From the NCBI GenBank assembly GCA_945952045.1, contig CAMFHE010000043.1, forward strand, positions 1 through 38,984: 38,984 nucleotides of DNA, given 5' to 3'. The translations under genes and the position numbers were made by a program. How positions within the stretch are numbered: position 1 is the first letter of the stretch; each line of letters starts with the position of its first letter. Under the pieces are notes generated by a model. That model saw only the letters and a list, made by a program, of their open reading frames with translations, searched no databases and was not told where the DNA came from. Origin of the DNA: an uncultured Rhizobium sp. (GTDB lineage Bacteria; Pseudomonadota; Alphaproteobacteria; Rhizobiales; Rhizobiaceae). Shown in pieces: positions 8,557-17,025 of this stretch.

Positions 8557-8650
8557 CGGGCGTTTACCTTTGACTCAAGAGGCGGTGCGAGCATCGGGCA
8601 AACAGGGTTATCGAAACCTTGCTTCCCCAGGTCAAACGTAAAGAGTCCCG
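8557..8650 (+). promoter_or_regulatory. Candidate structured leader before the first L,D-transpeptidase
   Basis: TTTACCTTTGAC (8563-8574) and GTCAAACGTAAA (8631-8642) are complementary at 11 of 12 positions. Beyond a small asymmetric bulge, CGGG 8557-8560 can also pair with CCCG 8647-8650. The right arm touches the AAAGAG ribosome-binding site (8640-8645) of the gene at 8654. If transcribed as one RNA, the helix would hide the site. The transcript start is unknown, so this is a hypothesis. Confidence 0.4.
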
Positions 8651-8653
8651 ACC

Positions 8654-9430
8654 ATGTTGAAGATGTCCTTTTCCGTCGCCATCGCCGTTGCGATGCTGTC
8701 CACCACCGTTGCCGAGGCCAATGACGGCCGCTACGGCACGCGCCCGCCGGTGACCGTCAGCGCCGATCTTTCCGCTCCGTGGGTGATGCAACTGACCAAT
8801 GGCACCATGCCGCGCGTCTATGCGCAGCCACGCGTCGTCAGCCAGCCGCAGGCCTATCAGTCCCAGCGACAGGTGGTGCGTCGCGGCCTGTTCCAGGAAC
8901 GCCAGCCTGCCATGCGGGCGCCGGTGCAGAACGTGGCGATGGCCCCGGCGCAGCGGCCGGTGAAGAGCCAGTTCGATCCGATGTATCTGCCGCAGATGGT
9001 CGATTACGACACGAAGGAAAAGGCCGGAACCATCGTCATCGACACCAATAATCGCTTCCTTTACCTCGTGACGGGCGGCGGCAAGGCGCGGCGCTACGGT
9101 GTGGGCGTCGGCAAGCCGGGCTTCGAATGGGCCGGTTCCCACAAGATCACCCGCAAGGCGGAGTGGCCGAGCTGGAACCCGCCGAAGGAAATGATCTCGC
9201 GCGAGGCGGCGAAGGGCCACTACCTGCCGGCCAGCATGGAAGGCGGGCCGGAAAACCCGCTCGGCGCGCGCGCCATGTATCTCGGCTCGACGCTTTACCG
9301 TATCCACGGCACCAATGCGCCCTGGACGATCGGCTACGCCGTCTCCTCCGGCTGCATCCGCATGCGCAACCAGGATGTCACCGATCTCTACGAGCGCGTC
9401 GATGTCGGCACCCGCGTGATCGTGATCTGA
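8654..9430 (+). CDS. L,D-transpeptidase (YkuD domain), first of a tandem pair
   Basis: A 258-residue exported enzyme expected to crosslink peptidoglycan (3-3 bonds) or attach proteins to it in the periplasm. An N-terminal signal sequence (FSVAIAVAMLSTTVAEA) precedes a Gln/Pro/Arg-rich linker (about 45-105). The YkuD catalytic domain (about 120-258) carries the signature HGTNAPWTIGYAVSSGCIRM, with His218 and catalytic Cys234. AAAGAG 8-9 bp before ATG 8654 supports the start. A second, clearly homologous enzyme follows at 9583. The region between (9431-9582) shows no terminator I can defend. Rhizobia typically hold many such enzymes, as their envelope relies heavily on L,D-crosslinks. Confidence 0.93.
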   Translation: MLKMSFSVAIAVAMLSTTVAEANDGRYGTRPPVTVSADLSAPWVMQLTNGTMPRVYAQPRVVSQPQAYQSQRQVVRRGLFQERQPAMRAPVQNVAMAPAQRPVKSQFDPMYLPQMVDYDTKEKAGTIVIDTNNRFLYLVTGGGKARRYGVGVGKPGFEWAGSHKITRKAEWPSWNPPKEMISREAAKGHYLPASMEGGPENPLGARAMYLGSTLYRIHGTNAPWTIGYAVSSGCIRMRNQDVTDLYERVDVGTRVIVI

Positions 9431-9582
9431 TTGCAACGATATCCGGAAAAATGGCGCAAAACGCCCGATTTTGACGGCTTTCGGCCGGATCCGCGGCTTG
9501 CGCCGCCTTCGATCTGAATTACCGTATCGCAATCGCCCGTAATCGCAATCGCATCGCATATTGCATCATGAAGGGGACAGGA

Positions 9583-10278
9583 ATGAACAAGACGCCGACC
9601 CGGCTGGCCATGGCGCTGGCCGTTTCGTTGACGCTCGCCGCTTCCGCCGCTCAGGCCGCCGGCCCGATGGCGCAGTCGCCGCACCAGCCGACCTCCGACG
9701 TCATCCGCGTGGCGGTGCCATCCAAGCAGGTGGCGCCGGCCTTCAAGCGCAAGAAGGTGCGCCTGGTGACCGACGAGGCCGCCGGCACGATCATCATCGA
9801 TACCAACAACAAGTATCTCTATTATGTCGAGGGTGAAAACCGCGCCACCCGTTATGGCGTCGGCGTCGGCCGCGATGGCTTCGGCTGGTCGGGCGTCGTC
9901 AAGATCGGCCGCAAGTCGGAATGGCCGGACTGGCGTCCGCCGAAGGAAATGATCGCCCGCGAAGCGCGCAAGGGCCACAAGATTCCGGCTTTCCAGGAAG
10001 GCGGCGTCGATAACCCGCTCGGCGCCCGCGCCATGTATCTCTACAAGGGCGGCCAGGACACCATCTTCCGCATCCACGGCACCAACCAGCCCTGGACCAT
10101 CGGCCTCAACATGTCCTCGGGCTGCATCCGCATGATGAATGCCGATGTCGAGCATCTCTATGCCCGCGCCCCCGTCGGCACCAAGGTCATCGTCGTCGGC
10201 CCCGGCAACCGCCAGGGCAAGGTCGCCTTCGAGGATCGCGGCGTCGATATCCTGCGCAACCTGTTCGGCGGCGGCTGA
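9583..10278 (+). CDS. L,D-transpeptidase (YkuD domain), second of a tandem pair
   Basis: A 231-residue paralogue of the preceding gene. It has a signal peptide (RLAMALAVSLTLAASAAQAA), a short basic linker (FKRKKVRLV), and a YkuD domain with the signature HGTNQPWTIGLNMSSGCIRM (His165, catalytic Cys181). Other stretches matched between the two are EWPxWxPPKEMI and NPLGARAMYL. A GGGGACAGGA ribosome-binding site sits just before ATG 9583, so I chose it over ATG 9568. The linker is much shorter than in the first copy and a basic tail (about 205-231) extends beyond the catalytic domain, so the two enzymes may reach different substrates. It converges on the small exported-protein gene at 10300. Confidence 0.93.
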   Translation: MNKTPTRLAMALAVSLTLAASAAQAAGPMAQSPHQPTSDVIRVAVPSKQVAPAFKRKKVRLVTDEAAGTIIIDTNNKYLYYVEGENRATRYGVGVGRDGFGWSGVVKIGRKSEWPDWRPPKEMIAREARKGHKIPAFQEGGVDNPLGARAMYLYKGGQDTIFRIHGTNQPWTIGLNMSSGCIRMMNADVEHLYARAPVGTKVIVVGPGNRQGKVAFEDRGVDILRNLFGGG

Positions 10279-10299
10279 TCGGGCGCGCCTCGCCTCGCC

Positions 10300-10791
10300 T
10301 TAATTGGCCAAGGCCAATTGGCGGGGCGAGCAGGCAATGGTCGCCGTTGCGGTGGCAAGGATCTGCGGCGTTGTATCGCCACGGCCAGCCGGCGGCACGC
10401 GGAAGGCGGTCAGGCGATATTGGCCGCGATAGTGATTGGCGTCGCCGGGCTGCAGAACGGCGGCGATTTCCACCGCATCCATGCCGAGATCGCCATAGGC
10501 GCGGTTGAGGAAGCGGATTTTCAGCGTGTGATCGTCAGTCCAGTATTGCGACAGCATCTGCGACGTCAGTTCCAGATGCCGAAGCGCGTCCGGCACATTG
10601 GCCTGGCGGATGTCGATCTTGCCGTGGATATGCTCCAGTCGACCGCCCTCCTGGTCGTTGAACTGCAGCTCGAATGCGGCCGAGAGCGCCGCATCGTCGG
10701 CGGCGCAACTCAGCCGGTCGCCGGCCAGCGCCGGCGTCAGGCTGGCGGCGAACAAGCCAGCGCCAAGAGAAAAGGCTTTCCAGATGCGCAT
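10300..10791 (-). CDS. Small exported protein, unknown function
   Basis: A 163-residue protein with a good signal peptide (RIWKAFSLGAGLFAASLTPALAG) and two cysteines in the mature part, Cys near CAADDAALSAAF and Cys near TIACSPRQ, that could form a disulfide. No family is recognised. ATG 10791 is chosen because GGAGG lies 6 bp upstream; a longer frame to 10869 has no site. The last codons fall in an AATTGGCC-AA-GGCCAATT palindrome (10302-10319), which also lies just after the second L,D-transpeptidase and may help end transcription from both sides. Confidence 0.75.
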   Translation of the reverse strand: MRIWKAFSLGAGLFAASLTPALAGDRLSCAADDAALSAAFELQFNDQEGGRLEHIHGKIDIRQANVPDALRHLELTSQMLSQYWTDDHTLKIRFLNRAYGDLGMDAVEIAAVLQPGDANHYRGQYRLTAFRVPPAGRGDTTPQILATATATIACSPRQLALAN

Positions 10792-10930
10792 GACGACCTC
10801 CAGGCCTTGTCGGTCGCATTTCAGGGCAGAGAACGACTTCACCTTGCCGGGAAATGCTCCAGGGTTCACTCCGGCCTGGAGTATAACAGCGACTTTCCTC
10901 TCTTCGATTAAGTAGATCGTTCGGATCTGA

Positions 10931-12244
10931 TTAAGTTGTTAGCGATTTTTCCGGCAGTGTTGCCGGGCGCGGGCCGCCATAGGCCCAATCGAGAAGCTGC
11001 ACAGTGTGAACGATGGGCGTCGCAGTTGCCGAGCCGATCTGGGTCATGCAGCCGATATTGCCGGCGGCGATCACATCCGGGCGCGTGGCCATGATGTTTT
11101 TCACCTTGCGCGCCTTCAGCTGGTCGGAAATCTCCGTCTGCAGGATATTGTAGGTGCCGGCAGAGCCGCAGCACAAATGCCCCTCCGGCGGATCGCGCAC
11201 CACGAAGCCGGCCGCCTTCAGAAGTTGCTTGGGCAGCATGGTAATCTTCTGTCCATGCTGCATCGAACAGGCGGAATGATAGGCGACCGTCAACCCCTTG
11301 GGCGGGCAGACGGGCAGATCGAGCGTCGCCAGATATTCGGTGACGTCCTTCGCCAGCGCAGAGACCCGCGCCGCCTTTTCGGCATAGGCGGGATCGAGGC
11401 GCAGCATATGGCCGTAATCCTTGATCGTCGTGCCGCAACCGGAGGCGGTGATGACGATGGCGTCGAGCCCGCCGGTCTCGACCTCGCGAATCCAGGCATC
11501 GACATTGCGGCGCGCGAAGGCGAGCGCCTGCTCCTCACGGCCCATGTGATGCACCAGCGCGCCGCAGCAGCCCTCCCCTTGTGGGGCGACCACCTCGACG
11601 CCAAGACGGGTGAGCAGCGAAATCGTCGCCGCATTGATCGCGGGGTCGAGGACTGGCTGGGCGCAGCCGGTGAGGATCGCCACCCGGCCGCGCTTTTCGC
11701 CCTTGGCGGCATGTTCGCCCGGCTGCGACAACGGCGAGGCCGCCGGCACGCTTGCCGGCGCCAGCCGCAGCATCGCTGCAAAGGGTTTCAGGCCGGCGCG
11801 CTCGAACAGGCGCGCAAACGGTCGCCCGAGGCGGGCAAGCCGCAAGGCGGCGCGAAACCGCGCGGGATAGGGCAGCACCATGGCCAGCACATCGCGCACC
11901 AGCCGGTCGGCAAACGGCCGCTTGTAGGTCTTTTCAATGTGAATGCGGGCATGATCGACCAGATGCATATAGTCGACGCCCGAGGGACAGGTGGTGGCGC
12001 AGGACAGGCAGGAGAGGCAGCGATCGATATGTTTCGTCACCTGCGCATCGGCCGGCCGGTCGTTTTCCAGCATGTCCTTGATGAGGTAGATGCGGCCGCG
12101 CGGACTGTCGAGCTCATCGCCCAGCGTCACATAGGTCGGGCATGTCGCGGTGCAGAAACCGCAATGCACGCATTTACGCAGGATCTTTTCCGATTCCGCG
12201 ACCTGGGGATCGGCAAGCTGGGCGGCGGTGAAATTGGTTTGCAT
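10931..12244 (-). CDS. glcF: Glycolate oxidase iron-sulfur subunit GlcF
   Basis: Electron-transfer subunit of the membrane-associated glycolate oxidase GlcDEF, which oxidises glycolate to glyoxylate. The 437-residue protein has two 4Fe-4S motifs, CVHCGFCTATCPTY (Cys25/28/31/35) and CLSCLSCATTCPSGV (Cys76/79/82/86). Two CCG cysteine-rich domains follow, including GEGCCGALVHHMGR and HLCCGSAGTYNI, of the type found in heterodisulfide-reductase-like proteins. ATG 12244 begins just before FTAAQLADPQVAESEKIL; a longer frame to 12421 would run into glcE. It is the third gene of the glcDEF operon on the minus strand, starting 22 bp after glcE. Confidence 0.95.
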   Translation of the reverse strand: MQTNFTAAQLADPQVAESEKILRKCVHCGFCTATCPTYVTLGDELDSPRGRIYLIKDMLENDRPADAQVTKHIDRCLSCLSCATTCPSGVDYMHLVDHARIHIEKTYKRPFADRLVRDVLAMVLPYPARFRAALRLARLGRPFARLFERAGLKPFAAMLRLAPASVPAASPLSQPGEHAAKGEKRGRVAILTGCAQPVLDPAINAATISLLTRLGVEVVAPQGEGCCGALVHHMGREEQALAFARRNVDAWIREVETGGLDAIVITASGCGTTIKDYGHMLRLDPAYAEKAARVSALAKDVTEYLATLDLPVCPPKGLTVAYHSACSMQHGQKITMLPKQLLKAAGFVVRDPPEGHLCCGSAGTYNILQTEISDQLKARKVKNIMATRPDVIAAGNIGCMTQIGSATATPIVHTVQLLDWAYGGPRPATLPEKSLTT

Positions 12245-12266
12245 CTTTATCTCGCCCTTCGACTCG

Positions 12267-13469
12267 TCAGCCCATCTTGCCCGGATTGAAAATGCCCTGC
12301 GGATCGAGCGCGGCCTTGACCCGCGCCGACAGCAATGCAACGCCCGGCGCCTGCGGCTCGAAAGCCGGCGTGGCGGCGCGCGCAGCGGGCGTTGCGCGCA
12401 ACAATTCGGCATGGCCGCCACCCAGCGCCTTCATGTAGCCGCGCAGCAGCGCCGCTTCCGGATCGGCCTCCATGCGCATCCACACCAACCCGCCCTGCCA
12501 GTCGTAATAGGCGTCGACACCGGTTTCGAGGCGCAGTGCCGCAACAAGCTGATGGCCGGCGGACGGCGCGACAGAGACGCGCCAGAGCGGCCGCGACGTG
12601 CCATCGGCATAGGGGTGGATATCGCGGACCTCCTGCCAAAGGCGGCGGCTGGTTTCGCCATCGAGCCGTGAGGTCGCGCCATAGGCGGCCATGGCGGCCG
12701 CCAGCTTTTCCGTGCGCATGGAAACCGAATCCGAAAGCCCCTCGAGCCGCAGGACCGTTGCCGCGCCATCGGCCAAAACACCGCCGGCAAAGCGGCCCTT
12801 GACGCTTTCCGGCAGATGCGCGGCGCCCGAGACCTCGACCGGCAGTGCCATGGCGGCGGCCATGGCATGCGCCGCCTCGGCATCGTTGAGGCCGGAAACG
12901 ACGAGCGTGGCCGAAGCCTTGGCCACCGGCAGCACCCGGAAGGTGACTTCGGTGAGAAAACCCAGCGTGCCATGCGAGCCGGCAAGTAGTTTCACCAGAT
13001 CAAGGCCGGTGACGTTCTTCATCACCCGTCCCCCGTTCGATATCGCTTCGCCACGACCATTGACGAAGCGGATGCCGAGCAGGCTGTCGCGGGCCGCACC
13101 CGAGATGAAACGGCGCGGGCCGGAGACGTTAGCGGCGAAGACGCCGCCGATGGTCGGCTCGCCCCCGGTGCCCATGGCGGCGCGATGGTCTGCCGGCTCG
13201 AAGGCGAGCATCTGGCCGTTTTCGCCCAAGGCGGCGAGGACCGCTGCGACCGGCGTGCCGGCCTTTGCCGTCATCACCATTTCCGCCGGATTATAGGCGA
13301 CGATGCCGGCCATCGCGCGCGAGGAGAGGATGTTCTCCGCGGCAACGGCATTGCCGAAGCCGGCGCGGCTGTTGCCGCCGACGATGGCGAGAGGGCTTGC
13401 GCGACCGGCATGGTCGCGGACGATATCGCAGGCTTCCGCCTCGGTTTGCGGACAGAGCATCGCCGTCAT
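12267..13469 (-). CDS. glcE: Glycolate oxidase FAD-binding subunit GlcE
   Basis: A 400-residue FAD-binding subunit of glycolate oxidase. The PCMH-type FAD domain shows IVGGNSRAGFGNAV and the GEPTIGGVFAANVSGPRRF segment, then GLDLVKLLAGSHGTLGFLTE. GlcE is homologous to GlcD but shorter. The start ATG 13469 overlaps the glcD stop as ATGA; the frame extending to 13634 lies within glcD and is not real. All three subunits are needed for activity in known glycolate oxidases. Confidence 0.94.
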   Translation of the reverse strand: MTAMLCPQTEAEACDIVRDHAGRASPLAIVGGNSRAGFGNAVAAENILSSRAMAGIVAYNPAEMVMTAKAGTPVAAVLAALGENGQMLAFEPADHRAAMGTGGEPTIGGVFAANVSGPRRFISGAARDSLLGIRFVNGRGEAISNGGRVMKNVTGLDLVKLLAGSHGTLGFLTEVTFRVLPVAKASATLVVSGLNDAEAAHAMAAAMALPVEVSGAAHLPESVKGRFAGGVLADGAATVLRLEGLSDSVSMRTEKLAAAMAAYGATSRLDGETSRRLWQEVRDIHPYADGTSRPLWRVSVAPSAGHQLVAALRLETGVDAYYDWQGGLVWMRMEADPEAALLRGYMKALGGGHAELLRATPAARAATPAFEPQAPGVALLSARVKAALDPQGIFNPGKMG

Positions 13470-14905
13470 GCCGCCGACCGTCCGTCGAGCGGGAAGACTT
13501 TCGAGGGATTGAGCAGCCATTGCGGATCGAAGGCGGCGCGCACGGCCATCTGCTGGTCGAGATCGGGTTTCTTGTATTGGTGGGTCATCAGGTCGCGCTT
13601 TTCGATGCCGACACCGTGCTCGCCGGTCAGGCAACCGCCGGCATCAACGCAGAGTTTCAGGATCTCGTTGCCGGCCTCTTCGGCGCGGGCGGCGTCTTCG
13701 GGGTCGTTGGCGTTGAACAGGATCAGCGGGTGCATATTGCCATCGCCGGCATGGAAGACATTGGCGACTCGCAGGCCGAGGCGATCGACGATCTCCGAGG
13801 TCTTCTTCAGCACGTAGGAGAGCTGGCTGAGCGGCACGGTCCCGTCCATACAGATGTAATCGGCGATGCGGCCTGTTGCACCGAAGGCGGATTTGCGGCC
13901 TTTCCAGATCGCCGCCGCCTCCGTCGCCGACTGGCATTCGCGCACCGTCTTGACGCCATGGCGACGGGCGATTTCGACGATGCCAGCCAGCATCGTATCC
14001 ATTTCCGGCTCGGAGCCTTCGACCTCGACGATCAGAAGCGCGCCGACATCCAGGGGATAACCAGCCTTGGCGAAGGCCTCGCAGATCTCGATCGCCGGCT
14101 TGTCCATGAATTCGATGGCAACCGGAATGATGCCCGAACCGATGACATCCGCGACGCAGGAGCCGGCTTCCTCCGAAGTCTCGAAACCGAACAGGACCGG
14201 CCGCGCGCCCTCCGGCCGGGCAATCAGCCGTACCGTCGCTTCGGTGACGATGCCGAGCTGGCCCTCATGGCCGCAGACGAGGCCGAGGAGATCGTAGCCG
14301 GCGCTATCGAGATGCTTGCCGCCAAGTTCGATCACCGTGCCGTCGATCAGCACCAGCGTGACGCCGAGCAGGTTGTTGGTGGTGACGCCGTATTTCAGGC
14401 AATGGGCGCCGCCGGAATTCATGCCGATATTGCCGCCGATGGTGCAGGCCAGTTGCGAGCTCGGATCCGGCGCATAGAAGAAACCGTCGGCCATCACCGC
14501 TTCGGAAATGTTGAGATTGGTGACGCCGGCCTGGACGGTGGCGCAGCGATTGGCGAAATCGACATCGAGGATGCGGGACATCTTCGACAGGCCGATCACC
14601 ACCGCATCCTCCTGCGGAATGGCACCGCCGGAAAGCGAGGTCCCGGCCCCGCGCGGTACGACCGGGATCGCATATTTATGACAATAGCGCAGAACCGCCG
14701 CCACTTCCGCCGTGGTGCGCGGCAGCGCGACGGCCAGCGGCAGGCGACGATAGGATACGAAGGCATCGGTTTCGAACGGCACGAGTTCGCGCGGCTCGTG
14801 GATCAATCCATCTTTCGGCAGAAGTTCGGCGAGGTCTTCGACGATCTGCCGCCGACGCGCCAGAATGGCCGGCTGCGGCTCCAGAAAACGAATGAGATCG
14901 GTCAT
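13466..14905 (-). CDS. glcD: Glycolate oxidase catalytic subunit GlcD
   Basis: A 479-residue FAD-linked oxidase, the substrate-oxidising subunit of glycolate oxidase. The FAD-binding signature PRGAGTSLSGG is at residues 84-94, followed by IGGNIGMNSGGAHCLKYG, and the C-terminal FAD-oxidase domain ends with DAGGCLTGEHGVGIEKRD. The start ATG 14905 has a strong AAGGAGG site 5 bp upstream. It heads glcDEF, which is transcribed away from the LysR gene at 15022. The 116 bp between them hold an LTTR-type palindrome (14939-14957). D-lactate dehydrogenase is a related activity, but the D-E-F set favours glycolate. Confidence 0.95.
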   Translation of the reverse strand: MTDLIRFLEPQPAILARRRQIVEDLAELLPKDGLIHEPRELVPFETDAFVSYRRLPLAVALPRTTAEVAAVLRYCHKYAIPVVPRGAGTSLSGGAIPQEDAVVIGLSKMSRILDVDFANRCATVQAGVTNLNISEAVMADGFFYAPDPSSQLACTIGGNIGMNSGGAHCLKYGVTTNNLLGVTLVLIDGTVIELGGKHLDSAGYDLLGLVCGHEGQLGIVTEATVRLIARPEGARPVLFGFETSEEAGSCVADVIGSGIIPVAIEFMDKPAIEICEAFAKAGYPLDVGALLIVEVEGSEPEMDTMLAGIVEIARRHGVKTVRECQSATEAAAIWKGRKSAFGATGRIADYICMDGTVPLSQLSYVLKKTSEIVDRLGLRVANVFHAGDGNMHPLILFNANDPEDAARAEEAGNEILKLCVDAGGCLTGEHGVGIEKRDLMTHQYKKPDLDQQMAVRAAFDPQWLLNPSKVFPLDGRSAA

Positions 14906-14938
14906 CGAGCCTCCTTGAAAATGCATCCGCGAACCAAC

Positions 14939-14957
14939 TGGTATTTTTCGTTTACCA
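14939..14957. promoter_or_regulatory. LysR-type operator candidate between glcD and the LysR gene
   Basis: TGGTA-N9-TACCA is a perfect inverted repeat containing the T-N11-A pattern typical of LysR regulator sites. It extends through a mismatch to AA/TT on both sides. It lies 34 bp from the glcD start and 65 bp from the LysR start, the usual position for a shared activator/autorepressor site. Confidence 0.6.
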
Positions 14958-15021
14958 CTTCACCCGGACTGGCGCAAATGCTAAGCACTTTCAACAGAAA
15001 TGCATAAATGGAAAACCGCCT

Positions 15022-15918
15022 GTGACGAAATTCGAGGATCTCGATATTTTCGCCCGCGTCGTCTCGCTGGGCAGCATGTCGACGGCGGGGCGCGCGCTCA
15101 ATCTCTCGCCCGCCGTGGTTTCCAAGCGCATCAAGCGGCTGGAGGACAGGCTCGGCACCCGCCTGCTGCAACGCACGACCCGGCAGATTTCGCTGACCGA
15201 GGCCGGCCAGGGATTTTACGAGCGGGTGCTGTCGATTCTGGCCGGTATCGACGAGGCGGAATCCTATGTTTCGGGCCGGTCGGCGCGCATCCAGGGGCCG
15301 TTGAAGGTCACCGCGCCGACCTCGTTCGGCCGCATGCATATCGCGCCGCATCTCAAACCGTTTCTCGAAGCGCATCCGGAACTGTCGCTGCATCTGGTTT
15401 TGTCGGACGATTTCATCGACATCGTCGGCGGCGGTTACGATCTGGCGATCCGCATCGCCGAGCTTGGCGATTCCAGCCTCGTTGCGCGCAAGCTGGCGCC
15501 GGTGCGCCGCGTTCTCTGCGCCACGCCCGATTATGTCGCCGCGCATGGCATGCCGGAAAGCGTCGAGGATCTGCGCCATCATCGCTGCCTGCGCCCGCAC
15601 AACAACGAGGTATGGAAGCTCGAGGGACCGCAGGGCGCGGTGATCTACCGCCCGCAGGATCGTCTGATCACCAATTCGAGCGAGGTGATCCGCGAGGCGG
15701 TGCTGGCCGGCATGGGCATCGCGCTTCGGTCGACCTGGGATATCGGCCCGGAGCTGAAGAGCGGCAGGCTGGTGCGGGTGCTGCCGGAGCTGGAGAGTTC
15801 GCGCAATGTCGCGGTCTTCGCCGTCTATCCCAGCCGCCAGTTCCTGCCAGCCAAGGTGCGGCTGTTCATCGATTATCTGGGCGCGCTCTACGGCCCGGTG
15901 CCGAACTGGGAACGCTGA
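15022..15918 (+). CDS. LysR-family transcriptional regulator, divergent from glcDEF
   Basis: A 298-residue LysR regulator. The N-terminal winged helix-turn-helix (residues 1-60) includes SMSTAGRALNLSPAVVSKRI, and an effector-binding domain follows from about residue 90 (GPLKVTAPTSFGRMHIAPHL). The sequence pattern is of the CrgA/DsdC-like group common next to catabolic genes. The start is GTG 15022 with only a weak site upstream; no in-frame ATG nearby fits better. By arrangement and the palindrome between the genes it probably controls glcDEF, perhaps in response to glycolate. That is inference from context. Confidence 0.93.
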   Translation: MTKFEDLDIFARVVSLGSMSTAGRALNLSPAVVSKRIKRLEDRLGTRLLQRTTRQISLTEAGQGFYERVLSILAGIDEAESYVSGRSARIQGPLKVTAPTSFGRMHIAPHLKPFLEAHPELSLHLVLSDDFIDIVGGGYDLAIRIAELGDSSLVARKLAPVRRVLCATPDYVAAHGMPESVEDLRHHRCLRPHNNEVWKLEGPQGAVIYRPQDRLITNSSEVIREAVLAGMGIALRSTWDIGPELKSGRLVRVLPELESSRNVAVFAVYPSRQFLPAKVRLFIDYLGALYGPVPNWER

Positions 15919-15940
15919 CACCGGGGATATCGGAGGCGGC

Positions 15941-15959
15941 TGGACAAGTTATTTGACCA
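15941..15959 (+). promoter_or_regulatory. GntR/FadR-type operator overlapping a promoter
   Basis: TGGACAA-GTTAT-TTGACCA is an inverted repeat with 6 of 7 matched positions. Its right arm contains TTGACC, a good -35 box, followed 16 bp later by GATAGA (15975-15980) as a weak -10. This places the palindrome on the promoter of the GntR gene starting at 16006 and suggests autorepression. Confidence 0.55.
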
Positions 15960-16005
15960 GTGCCCCGCCCGCTTGATAGAAACGGCCAATTGGAGGTAGC
16001 CCGGC

Positions 16006-16794
16006 GTGACGGACGAGACGGAACGGCTTTTTTCCCGCGTCGAGCACAATCGCACGGCCGATGGTGTGGTCTACCAGATCGAGACCCTGATCCTCGACGG
16101 CGTGCTGCGCGATGGCGACCGCCTGCCGGGCGAACGCGACCTGGCGCAGCGGCTCGACGTATCCCGCCCGATCCTGCGCGAGGCCTTGAAGGAACTGGAG
16201 GCGCGCGGCCTTCTGGTCAGCACCCATGGCGGCGGGACATTCGTCGCCGACATCGTCGGCCAGATCTTTTCGAGGCCGCTTGCCGAACTGATCGCCCGCC
16301 ACGAGCGCGCGACGCAGGACTATCTCGACTATCGCCGCGAAATGGAGGGGCTGACGGCGGAACTTGCCGCGCGCCGGGCCACCGCCACCGACCGCGCGAT
16401 CCTGACGGGCATCGTCGAGCGGATGCGCGCCGCCCATGAGAGCGGAAGCTTCGAGGAAGAACTGGCGACCGACATCGAGCTGCACAACGCCATCGGCGAA
16501 GCCGCGCACAACATCATGCTGATGCATACCTTGCGCGCCTGCTATCGGCTTTTGACGCAAGGCATCTTCTATCACCGCCAGATGGTGTTCAATACGCCGG
16601 GCGCCCGCGACCGGCTGCTTTCCCAGCATGTCGCCATTCACGACGCCATCCTCGCCGGCGATCCGGTCGATGCGCGCCGGGCGGCGGAAGCCCATATCGA
16701 CTATATTGTCGAGGCGATGCGCGAGGCGCAGCGCAGCGGCGAATGGGCGCGGGTTTCCCGCCTGCGTCTCCTGCAGCGCGAAGGTCGCAACTGA
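16006..16794 (+). CDS. GntR-family (FadR/FCD subfamily) transcriptional regulator
   Basis: A 262-residue regulator. The winged helix-turn-helix at about residues 15-80 shows LPGERDLAQRLDVSRPILRE and VSTHGGGTFVADI. An all-helical FCD ligand-binding domain spans about 105-240, with metal-binding-type residues in the DIELHNAIGEAAHN and HVAIHDAILAGD helices. Close types include PdhR, LldR and GlcC, which sense small organic acids. GlcC controls glycolate genes in other bacteria, and glcDEF is only one gene away, so glycolate or a related acid is a plausible ligand; not shown. GTG 16006 has GGAGG 9 bp upstream. Confidence 0.93.
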   Translation: MTDETERLFSRVEHNRTADGVVYQIETLILDGVLRDGDRLPGERDLAQRLDVSRPILREALKELEARGLLVSTHGGGTFVADIVGQIFSRPLAELIARHERATQDYLDYRREMEGLTAELAARRATATDRAILTGIVERMRAAHESGSFEEELATDIELHNAIGEAAHNIMLMHTLRACYRLLTQGIFYHRQMVFNTPGARDRLLSQHVAIHDAILAGDPVDARRAAEAHIDYIVEAMREAQRSGEWARVSRLRLLQREGRN

Positions 16795-17025
16795 CCGGCA
16801 CACGCGCCGCCTGTGCCGTTTGCCCGTCATTCGATAAAATTTGTCGCAAAAAGAACATTTCCTGGCGAGGTCGCATTGTCGCCGGACATTTACGCTCTAT
16901 AGAGATAAACTGGTGCAAAATCAAAATTGGCGGCACCCTGACCGAGGCGTCAGCTTGACGCAAATTTGCCATTAGATCATTACAGAGGATCAACCCGACC
17001 CTTCGACCGAAAGGTATGAGCTGAA

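Noticed and set aside
8564..9559. Long minus-strand frame opposite the first L,D-transpeptidase
   Set aside because: It has a His/Arg/Asp-rich shadow composition and lacks a start signal; the plus strand carries the catalytic YkuD motif.
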